The notes under the pieces: generated by a model
The model's input: the letters and a program-made list of their open reading frames with translations, nothing else
Database searches by the model: none
What the model was told of the DNA's origin: nothing
Translations under genes and position numbers: made by a program
Assembly (NCBI GenBank): GCA_001771975.1
Contig: MERE01000007.1
Location: 1-10,404, forward strand
DNA from: Betaproteobacteria bacterium RIFCSPLOWO2_02_FULL_68_150
GTDB taxonomy: Bacteria; Pseudomonadota; Gammaproteobacteria; Burkholderiales; SG8-39
Reading direction: 5' to 3'
Length of the DNA: 10,404 bases
In this document: positions 1 through 5,858 of the stretch, in pieces
How positions within the stretch are numbered: position 1 is the stretch's first letter
Layout: each line of letters begins with the position of its first letter

Positions 1-246
1 CGGCGAAGTGAAGCCGAGCTTGACCTGCCCGTAGATCACGACGTAGAAGCCGTTGCACGGGTCGCCCGTGCGGCACACGGTCTCGCCCTTCGCGGCGTGC
101 ACCGTGAGCGTGCCGAGGGCGACGCGGTCCAGCTCCTCGGGGCTCATCTCGCTGAACATCGGCAGGTTGGCGAGGAACGCCTGCACCCGGATCTGCGGAT
201 GGCGCGGTTTGCGCGCCGGCGCCGGAGCCTGCGGGTTGCCGCTCAC
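1..246 (-). CDS. Crp/Fnr-family transcriptional regulator, N-terminal part (leaves the window)
   Basis: Only the first 82 residues are visible; the 3' end lies beyond position 1. After a Pro/Ala/Arg-rich leader of about 18 residues, the segment FLANLPMFSEMSPEELDRV (24-42) followed by KGETVCRTGDPCNGFYVV (53-70) and GQVKL (73-77) matches the start of the cyclic-nucleotide-binding-type beta barrel of Crp/Fnr regulators. The family binds palindromic DNA through a C-terminal winged helix, which is not visible here. The GTG start at 246-244 was chosen because AAGGG (258-254) lies 7 nt upstream and an in-frame stop lies further up. No cysteine precedes residue 58, so the N-terminal Fe-S cysteine cluster of true FNR is absent; two cysteines sit at 58 and 64. 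It is therefore more likely a DNR/CRP-like member than an oxygen-sensing Fe-S FNR, but the effector cannot be told. It is divergent from cysG across a 199-bp gap holding an FNR-type palindrome. Confidence 0.86.
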   Translation of the reverse strand, partial: MSGNPQAPAPARKPRHPQIRVQAFLANLPMFSEMSPEELDRVALGTLTVHAAKGETVCRTGDPCNGFYVVIYGQVKLGFTSP

Positions 247-276
247 GGTTCGGCCCTTGGGTGCGATGGTCGGAGC

Positions 277-325
277 ATGGCTGGATGCTAGGGGCGTCTA
301 TCCCGCATAATTTGACGCGCGTCAA
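277..325 (-). promoter_or_regulatory. Possible class II activator promoter for the Crp/Fnr gene
   Basis: On the minus strand, TAGCAT (290-285) matches the sigma70 -10 consensus at 4 of 6 positions. A start site near 277-278 would put the centre of the 312-325 palindrome about 41 bp upstream, the usual position of an activating FNR/CRP-class II site. The leader to the GTG start would be about 31 nt. An alternative reading uses TTGACG inside the palindrome as a -35 with GATAGA 17 bp downstream; that -10 is poorer and would make the site a repressing operator. Low confidence because the -10 is weak. Confidence 0.33.
312..325. promoter_or_regulatory. FNR/DNR-type operator palindrome
   Basis: TTGACGCGCGTCAA is a perfect 14-bp inverted repeat, with half-sites TTGAC and GTCAA separated by 4 bases. 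Its architecture is that of the FNR/ANR/DNR/FixK operators (TTGAT-N4-ATCAA and variants). It lies between a divergent Crp/Fnr-family gene and cysG, so autoregulation and control of cysG are both plausible. The symmetry is seen directly; binding by the neighbouring regulator is inference. The rest of the 247-445 gap holds a second, GC-only palindrome (GCGGCCGGCCGC, 336-347) and weak promoter-like hexamers, but no convincing gene. Confidence 0.62.
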
Positions 326-393
326 TTGTGCGCCCGCGGCCGGCCGCAAGGAGATACTCCTTCAGGGCTATGGGCGGCAGCAGCGCGCCGGCC

Positions 394-399
394 TATATT
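394..399 (+). promoter_or_regulatory. cysG: Candidate -10 element for cysG
   Basis: TATATT matches the TATAAT consensus at 5 of 6 bases and is one of the few AT-rich spots in this gap. It would start transcription near 406, about 40 nt before the cysG ATG. No good -35 hexamer lies 16-18 bp upstream, so activator dependence would be needed; the palindrome centre would then be at about -87. GATACT at 353-358 is a rival -10 (4 of 6), placing the palindrome near -46. I cannot choose between them. Confidence 0.25.
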
Positions 400-445
400 T
401 CAGCCGACTCGACGCTGCTAAGCACATGGAATTTCGGGTAATTCG

Positions 446-1891
446 ATGACCGCGCCACCTGCCGACCGCCTCTACTTCGGCGCCTTCCTCGATTTGCGCG
501 GCAAGCCCGGGGTCGTCGTCGGGGGCGGCGAGGTGGCCGCGGCAAAGGCCGAGACGCTGCTGCGATCGGGCGTTCGGGTCACCGTGATTGCGCCCGAACT
601 CTGCACTCGTCTGGCCGAACTCGCCGTGCTGGGTGCGGTTCGACAGGAACCGAGGCGCTTTCAGCCCGGAGATCTCGTTGGCGCGGAAGTCGTGATCGCC
701 GCTACCGACGACCCCGCGGTCAACGAGGCGGTGTCGGTGGCGGCCAAGGCGCTGCGCGCGCCGGTCAATGTCGCCGACAATGCCGCGCTTTCCACGTTCA
801 TCATGCCGGCAGTGGTGGACCGCTCGCCGATGCAGATCGCGATTTCGACCGGCGGCGCCTCGCCGGTGCTCGCGCGACGGCTGCGCGCGATGATCGAAGC
901 GGCGGTGCCCTTCGCGTTCGGGCGCCTCGCGGCGCTCGCCGCGCGCTTTCGTCCGGTCTCCAGGCAGCGGCATCCCGATGCGGTGGCACGGCGCCGGTTC
1001 TGGGAGCGCGTCATCGAGGGACCGATCGCGGACCTGGTGCTCTCGGGACACGAGCGAGAAGCGGTAGAGGCGCTGCAAAGGGAGCTCGATCCGGGCGTTA
1101 CCCCGGACGTTCCCAAGGGAACCGTTTACCTCGTAGGCGGCGGGCCGGGCAACCCCGACCTTCTGACGCTGCGCGCGCTGCGCGTCCTGCAGCACGCCGA
1201 CGTGCTGCTGTACGACAACCTGGTCTCTCCTGCAATCATCGATCTGGCGCGGCGCGAAGCGGAGCGGATCTACGTCGGCAAGAAAGCCGCCGACCATGCC
1301 CTGAAGCAGGAAGAGATCAACGACCTCCTGGTGCATCTCGCGAAGGCCGGCAAGCGCGTCGTGCGGCTGAAAGGCGGCGACCCCTTCATCTTCGGCCGCG
1401 GCGGCGAGGAAATCGAGACGCTGGCAAGCCATCGCATCAGCTTCGAGGTGGTGCCGGGCGTCACCGCGGCCTCAGGGGCATCCGCCTATGCCGGCATTCC
1501 GCTCACGCATCGCGATTACGCGCACTCCTGCGTCTTTGTCACCGGCCACCTGCAGGACGGCGAACCCGAGCTCGACTGGGAAGCGCTCGCGACGCCGCGG
1601 CAAACCATCGTCATCTACATGGGGGTGCGCGCGCTGCCCCGCATCTGCGAGCGCTTGATCGCGCACGGCCTGGCGCCGGATTTCCCCGCGGCCATCGTGC
1701 AGGGCGCAACCCGGGAACGCCAGCGCGTGCTGCCCGGAACCCTGGCAACGCTGGCGCAGATCGCGGCGCGCGAAAAAGTGAAGCCGCCCGCGCTCGTCAT
1801 CGTGGGCGAGGTGGTGCGGCTGCGCGAAAAGTTTTCCTGGTACACGCCGGCAGCGCTCGGCTCCGAAGAGGAAACTGCGGCTTCGCGTTGA
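446..1891 (+). CDS. cysG: Siroheme synthase CysG (trifunctional)
   Basis: A 481-residue protein carrying both halves of CysG, which converts uroporphyrinogen III to siroheme in the cytosol: SAM-dependent methylation to precorrin-2, NAD-dependent oxidation to sirohydrochlorin, then iron insertion. The N-terminal half has the nucleotide-binding VVVGGGEVAA (23-32), AATDD (85-89), NVAD with Asp111 aligning to the catalytic Asp of Salmonella CysG, and FIMPAVVDRSP (118-128). The C-terminal SUMT half begins near 225 with GGGPGNPDLLTL (231-242), YDNLV with Asp257, RLKGGDPFIFGRGGEE (307-322) and the GVTAASG and GIPLTHRDYA motifs. The length is slightly above the 457 residues of the enterobacterial enzyme, from a short leader and tail. 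By alignment, the phosphoserine position known in Salmonella (Ser128) is a threonine here (T135). ATG 446 is the first in-frame start upstream of the domain; the ribosome-binding site (GGGT, 436-439) is weak. It is divergent from a Crp/Fnr gene and convergent with the signalling operon. Confidence 0.96.
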   Translation: MTAPPADRLYFGAFLDLRGKPGVVVGGGEVAAAKAETLLRSGVRVTVIAPELCTRLAELAVLGAVRQEPRRFQPGDLVGAEVVIAATDDPAVNEAVSVAAKALRAPVNVADNAALSTFIMPAVVDRSPMQIAISTGGASPVLARRLRAMIEAAVPFAFGRLAALAARFRPVSRQRHPDAVARRRFWERVIEGPIADLVLSGHEREAVEALQRELDPGVTPDVPKGTVYLVGGGPGNPDLLTLRALRVLQHADVLLYDNLVSPAIIDLARREAERIYVGKKAADHALKQEEINDLLVHLAKAGKRVVRLKGGDPFIFGRGGEEIETLASHRISFEVVPGVTAASGASAYAGIPLTHRDYAHSCVFVTGHLQDGEPELDWEALATPRQTIVIYMGVRALPRICERLIAHGLAPDFPAAIVQGATRERQRVLPGTLATLAQIAAREKVKPPALVIVGEVVRLREKFSWYTPAALGSEEETAASR

Positions 1892-1909
1892 CTGCGGCGC
1901 TCACCGCAG
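1892..1909. terminator. Small hairpin between convergent genes
   Basis: CTGCGG (1892-1897) and CCGCAG (1904-1909) form a perfect 6-bp GC-rich stem with a 6-base loop, starting directly after the cysG stop. It is the only hairpin in the 31-bp convergent junction, so a bidirectional terminator is reasonable. The following plus-strand sequence has only a short T tract (TCTTT), and the minus-strand side has none, so intrinsic termination would be weak. Confidence 0.35.
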
Positions 1910-1922
1910 GAGGGTCTTTGCG

Positions 1923-2747
1923 CTAGGACGCCGCAAGCTCGGCGATCGGTTGCGGTTTGCCGATGCCGAAGCCCTGGGCGAAGGGCACGCCCAGCGACAT
2001 GAGCTTGATGATCAGCTCCGCCTCCTCGACCATCTCGGCAATCACCCTGAAACCCATGGCCTCGCCGACGTGCAGCACGGCCTTGAGCCGGACTTCGGCG
2101 ATTTCGCTCGTCAGCAGCTTGCGCACGATCGCCCCCTCCACCTTGACGTAATCGACCCATGCGCCCTTGAGCGGGGCGAACGAGACCGCGCGCCGCCCGA
2201 AGCCGTCGATGGTGATTCCGCAACCGAGCTTCCTGACCGCCGCGGCGAAACGCGCCAGCGACTCGCCGCCGGCGAGGAGGGTCGGTTCGTCGATCTCGAA
2301 AACCAGTGCGGATCCGGCCACGTGCGCGGCCAGCAGCTCTTCGGCAATCATCAAGGGGAACGCCGGGTTGCGCAGCGACTGCGCCGAGACGTTGATCGCC
2401 AGGCGCGGCACTCGCGAACCCCGCGCCAGATGGCGCAGCGCGTGGCGCACCACCCAGCTGTCGAGCTCCGCCATCATGCCGTGATGCTCGAACAGGGGCA
2501 GGAACTCGCCGGGCGGCAGCAACGACGTTTCCTCCTCGCGCAGCCGCACCAGTACTTCCGCCATCGGATGCCGGATGTCGCCGCTCAGCGCGGCGATCGG
2601 CTGGCAGTAGAGCGCCAGCTCGTCTTCGGCAAGTGCCTGGCGCAGGCGCTCGAGAGGCTCGTCCCAGCCGGCGAGCCTGCAATCCATCTGGTGCAGGAAC
2701 TCGTCGATGTCTTCGACGGCACCATCGCCTGGCGCGGAATTCGTCAT
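1923..2747 (-). CDS. Short stand-alone EAL-domain protein with a degenerate active site
   Basis: The 274-residue protein is essentially one EAL domain (about 32-270) after a short acidic leader, with no membrane segment. EAL domains hydrolyse cyclic di-GMP to pGpG or, if inactive, bind it or partner proteins. Retained signatures are QPI (49-51), E64 in EVL (normally EAL), N119 in INVS, E151 in EIDE, K202, E238 in AEMVE and Q258 in AQGF. The key loop normally reading DDFGTGYSS is IDGFGRRAVSF (180-190): the second metal-site aspartate is Gly182 and the GTGYSS part is gone. KID is also KVE (202-204). From family knowledge, damage to this loop usually abolishes or strongly lowers phosphodiesterase activity, so a c-di-GMP-binding or regulatory role is likely, though residual activity is possible. 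The ATG at 2747 follows GAGGCGACC (2760-2752), which sits in the 13-bp gap after the upstream gene's stop, so it is the last gene of the operon. It converges with cysG. Confidence 0.87.
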   Translation of the reverse strand: MTNSAPGDGAVEDIDEFLHQMDCRLAGWDEPLERLRQALAEDELALYCQPIAALSGDIRHPMAEVLVRLREEETSLLPPGEFLPLFEHHGMMAELDSWVVRHALRHLARGSRVPRLAINVSAQSLRNPAFPLMIAEELLAAHVAGSALVFEIDEPTLLAGGESLARFAAAVRKLGCGITIDGFGRRAVSFAPLKGAWVDYVKVEGAIVRKLLTSEIAEVRLKAVLHVGEAMGFRVIAEMVEEAELIIKLMSLGVPFAQGFGIGKPQPIAELAAS

Positions 2748-2760
2748 GCAGGGTCGCCTC

Positions 2761-5400
2761 TCAATGCGTCGCGTCCGTGACCGATGAGGCCGCGGGCGGC
2801 ACGGCGAGCAGGGTCGCCGCCTCGTCGCACGAAACCGGCCGGCTGAACAGGTAGCCCTGGATCTGGTCGCAGCGCAGCAGCCAGAGCAGCCGCGCCTGCG
2901 CCTCGTTCTCCACGCCTTCGGCGACCACCTTGAGATTGAGCGCGCGCGCCAGGGAAATCATCGCCGAGACGATGGTCGTGCCCTCGGAGTTCTCGGTAAT
3001 GCCGTGAATGAAGCCGCGGTCGATCTTGAGCGAGTCGATCGGCAGCTTGGTCAGGTAGGCGAGCGACGAATAGCCGGTGCCGAAATCGTCCAACGCGATG
3101 CTCACGCCGAGGTCGCGCAGCGCGCGCAGCTTCTCCAGGCTCTCGTCGATGTTCTCCATCAGCAGGCTCTCGGTGATCTCGAGATCGAGGCCGCAGGCCT
3201 CGCTCGCGCCGGACTGCAGGGCCGCACGCACGTCAGCGACGAAGCTGCGGCTGCGCAACTGGATCGCCGACACGTTGACCGCGATGCGCGGCGCGGGGAG
3301 CCCGCGCGCCAGCCAGGCGCGGTGCGTCGCGACCGCCTCGCGCATCGCCCATTGCCCCACCGCCAGGATCAGTCCCGTGTCCTCCAGCACCGGCACGAAT
3401 TCCACTGGCGACACGGGACCGCGCTCGCCATCACGCCAGCGCAGCAGCGCTTCCATGCCGACGATGCGCCTGCCGTCGAGTTCGACCTTGGGCTGGAAGG
3501 CGAGCGTGAACTCGCCGCGCTCGACCGCACGCAGCACCTTCGCCTCGAGGTCGAGCCGTTCCGCGACCCGCGCGTTGATCGACGGCGCGTAGAACAGGTA
3601 ACGCTCGCCGGTCGCCTTGGCGCGCTTCATCGCCGCCTCGGCGTTGGTCATCAGGGCTTCGGCATCGGCGCCGTCCTCCGGATAGATCGCGGCCCCGGCC
3701 TTGATGGCGACCCGGACCTCGCGTCCCTGGACCTCGATCATCGTGTCGAGCAGTCTGCCGGTCATGCGCTCCAGCATGCGGCCGAGATCGCCCGCCTCCT
3801 GCAAGACCGGGATCAGCAGCGCGAATCGGTCGCCGCCGAGACACGCCACGCCCGCACCCTCTCCCGCAACCTCGCTCGCGAGCCGGGCAATGCACTTCAG
3901 GACGAAATCGCCGCCCGACTGCCCGAACGCATCGTTGATCGCCTTGAAGCGATCGATGTCCAGCATCACCACCGCCATGCGGTGTCCCGCGGAGCGCGCG
4001 GTATCGATCGCCTGCGTCAGGCGATGGCGCATCAGCATACGGTTCGGCAGGCCGGTCAACGGGTCGTAATAGGCGAGGAAGTCGACCTGCGCCTGTTTCT
4101 GCATCAGCTCGAGCGCGAACGCGAGGTTCGCCGTCAGCTCGTCCAGCAGGTGCAGCTCCTCGTCGTCGAAATAATCGCGCTCGCTGGCACGCAATACCAC
4201 GGCGCCGCCCACCACGCCGTCGATCACGATCGGCAGGCAGGCGACCGAATTGATTCCGTCCCTGGCGAACAGGGCCTGCTGCCGCGCCCGAGGGTCCACG
4301 GTCGCGTCGTTCGAAACCGCCGCCCGTCCGCTGCGCAAGGCCTCGGCGAGAAGGCTCCTGGCGTTCGCCGGATCGCGGTTGTACTCCTCCACGACCTGAA
4401 TCGCCGAATCGCGGCTGTCGTCGGTCACCACCGCGAGGCGCAGGGTCCCGCTGCCGCGCTCGATCTCCACCAGGCGCACCGAGTGGAACCCCCCCTGTTC
4501 CACCGCGATGCGGCAAAACGTCTCGAACAATTCATTGCGTTCGCGCACCCGCACGATCGTCGCGTTGACCGCTCCGAGCAAGTCCCGGATGCGGCCGAGC
4601 CGCGCGAGCTTTTGCCGCTGCTCGGCCTGCTCGGTCACGTCGCGCGCGATGCCATCCACGCGCTGCGGCGCTCCGGCCGCGTCGTAAATCGTTCGCCCTC
4701 GCACGTTCAGCCAGCGCACGCCGCCGTCCGCGTGCACGATGCGATATTCGGCCGTGAACGCGCCTTCGGCCCGCAGTTGCCGGCGGGCCTCCTCGGCGGC
4801 CGCCCGGTCCTCGGGATGGATCACCTCGAACCACAGTGCGGGGTTAGCCTCGAATTCCGCCACCTCGTGTCCGTAGACCTCCCGCACCGCGGGACCGATG
4901 TAGAGGACCCTGTCGCCTCCGACCGCGGTCGACCAAAGCACGTCGGGCAGCGTTTCCATGATGCTCGCGAGCCGCTCACGCACGCTGGCCAGCGCGGCTT
5001 CGGTGCGCTTGCGCTCGGCACGTGCCCGCGCCTCTTCCAGCGCGCGCTCGACCGCCGCCGGCAGGCGAAGCAGATTGGACTTGAGGACGTAATCGGTCGC
5101 GCCGTTCTTCAAGGCACGGATCGCGTACTCCTCGCCCAGCGTCCCCGAAACGAAAATGAACGGCGTCTCCGGCGCGAGCGTGCGCGCGAGATCGAGCGCG
5201 TGCATGCCATCGAAGTGCGGCATCGTGAAGTCCGACAGGATGACGTGCGGCTGGAACTCCGTCAGCGCGCGGCGCAACGCCTCTTCGGTATCGGCCACGT
5301 GATGCACCACGCGCAGGCCGGCGCGCTTCAACTCGCGCACCGAGAGTTCGGCGTCCGTCGGGACGTCCTCCGCGATCAGCACCCGAATCGGCTCGGCCAC
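2761..5400 (-). CDS. Response regulator REC-PAS-GAF-GGDEF-EAL, predicted c-di-GMP phosphodiesterase
   Basis: A soluble protein of 879 residues. In order: a receiver (about 1-120) with acidic pocket E11/D12, phospho-acceptor D57 in LSDFTMPHFDG, S85 and K107; a helical linker; a PAS domain (about 145-260) ending in GIARDVTEQ; a GAF-like domain (about 285-430); a GGDEF domain (about 440-605) starting DPLTGLPNR; and an EAL domain (about 615-870). The GGDEF signature reads GGDRF (near 521-525): the catalytic acidic residue is Arg, and no RxxD inhibitory site precedes it, so cyclase activity is probably lost. The EAL site looks intact: MEALLRW, VNVSAIQLR, LEITESLL, LDDFGTGYSSL, LKID, VVAEGVEN and QGYLFSRP. 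Predicted role: phosphorylation-controlled c-di-GMP hydrolysis. The GTG start at 5400 was chosen because the receiver begins there (VAEPIRVLIAED), it lies 2 bp after the upstream stop, and AAGG precedes it by about 9 nt. The frame stays open upstream to 5922, but that part encodes only low-complexity Arg/Ala sequence overlapping the previous gene. Confidence 0.94.
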   Translation of the reverse strand: MAEPIRVLIAEDVPTDAELSVRELKRAGLRVVHHVADTEEALRRALTEFQPHVILSDFTMPHFDGMHALDLARTLAPETPFIFVSGTLGEEYAIRALKNGATDYVLKSNLLRLPAAVERALEEARARAERKRTEAALASVRERLASIMETLPDVLWSTAVGGDRVLYIGPAVREVYGHEVAEFEANPALWFEVIHPEDRAAAEEARRQLRAEGAFTAEYRIVHADGGVRWLNVRGRTIYDAAGAPQRVDGIARDVTEQAEQRQKLARLGRIRDLLGAVNATIVRVRERNELFETFCRIAVEQGGFHSVRLVEIERGSGTLRLAVVTDDSRDSAIQVVEEYNRDPANARSLLAEALRSGRAAVSNDATVDPRARQQALFARDGINSVACLPIVIDGVVGGAVVLRASERDYFDDEELHLLDELTANLAFALELMQKQAQVDFLAYYDPLTGLPNRMLMRHRLTQAIDTARSAGHRMAVVMLDIDRFKAINDAFGQSGGDFVLKCIARLASEVAGEGAGVACLGGDRFALLIPVLQEAGDLGRMLERMTGRLLDTMIEVQGREVRVAIKAGAAIYPEDGADAEALMTNAEAAMKRAKATGERYLFYAPSINARVAERLDLEAKVLRAVERGEFTLAFQPKVELDGRRIVGMEALLRWRDGERGPVSPVEFVPVLEDTGLILAVGQWAMREAVATHRAWLARGLPAPRIAVNVSAIQLRSRSFVADVRAALQSGASEACGLDLEITESLLMENIDESLEKLRALRDLGVSIALDDFGTGYSSLAYLTKLPIDSLKIDRGFIHGITENSEGTTIVSAMISLARALNLKVVAEGVENEAQARLLWLLRCDQIQGYLFSRPVSCDEAATLLAVPPAASSVTDATH

Positions 5401-5402
5401 GC

Positions 5403-5855
5403 TCAAGCCTTGCCTTGCGGCACCCGGTTGGCCAGCATCCAGTACAGGCCCAGCCCGGTCACCGTGTCGATCAGCGCCTCGAACAGCACCGGCTTGACGA
5501 CGTAGCTGTTGACGCCGAGGCGGTAGCTTTCCACCACGTCGCGCTCCTCGTTCGACGAGGTCATGATGACGACCGGAGTCATCCGGGTGCGCTCGTCGCC
5601 TTTCAGCCTTCGCAGCACCTCGATGCCGTCGACCTTGGGCATCTTGATGTCGAGCAGCACGAGCCGCAGGCTGTGGTTGGGGTCGCGCTCTGCGTAACCG
5701 CCTTCGCGGAACATGAAGTCGAGCGCCTCGGCACCGTCCTTCACCCAGTGCACCTGGTTGGCGAAATTGTGCTTCTGCAGCGAGCGCAGCGTCATCTCGG
5801 CGTCGCGCGGGTTGTCCTCGACGAGCAGGATTTCGATTTGCTGATAGATGTCCAT
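5403..5855 (-). CDS. Single-domain response regulator, Rcp1-like
   Basis: The 150-residue protein is a complete receiver domain with no output domain. The acidic pocket is E13/D14, the phospho-acceptor is D69 in VLLDIKMPKVDG, the switch residue is T99 in VIMTSS, and the conserved lysine is K121 in YVVKPV. The long insertion between the second helix and the Asp strand (FMFREGGYAERDPNH, 47-61) and the LGVNSYVVKPV ending are typical of Rcp1-type receivers, which partner phytochrome-like kinases with a SHDLRAPL phospho-box, as found in the two neighbouring kinases. Such proteins act as phosphate shuttles or bind targets directly. It starts at ATG 5855, 3 bp after the kinase stop, with GAGGA about 9 nt upstream; its stop is 2 bp before the start of the REC-PAS-GAF-GGDEF-EAL gene. 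Co-translation and functional coupling with both are likely; phosphotransfer is inferred. Confidence 0.94.
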   Translation of the reverse strand: MDIYQQIEILLVEDNPRDAEMTLRSLQKHNFANQVHWVKDGAEALDFMFREGGYAERDPNHSLRLVLLDIKMPKVDGIEVLRRLKGDERTRMTPVVIMTSSNEERDVVESYRLGVNSYVVKPVLFEALIDTVTGLGLYWMLANRVPQGKA

Positions 5856-5858
5856 GGT

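Noticed and set aside
261..449. A 62-codon frame on the plus strand ending on the cysG start (ATGA overlap), a possible leader peptide.
   Set aside because: No ribosome-binding site is apparent, it begins inside the divergent regulator's leader region and runs through the operator palindrome, and its sequence has no recognisable feature. The overlap is most likely chance.
368..1432. A 354-codon frame on the minus strand, antisense to cysG.
   Set aside because: Low-complexity Arg/Ala/Gly-rich translation without motifs, lying opposite well-conserved CysG sequence.
2761..5400. A bifunctional cyclase/phosphodiesterase reading of the GGDEF-EAL protein.
   Set aside because: The GGDRF motif lacks the catalytic acidic residue, so only the phosphodiesterase side is supported by the sequence.
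3004..5505. An 833-codon open frame on the plus strand, antisense to the REC-PAS-GAF-GGDEF-EAL gene.
   Set aside because: The translation is rich in Arg, His, Gln and Leu with no recognisable motif, which is the usual antisense shadow of a GC-rich gene. The minus strand has clear domains throughout.
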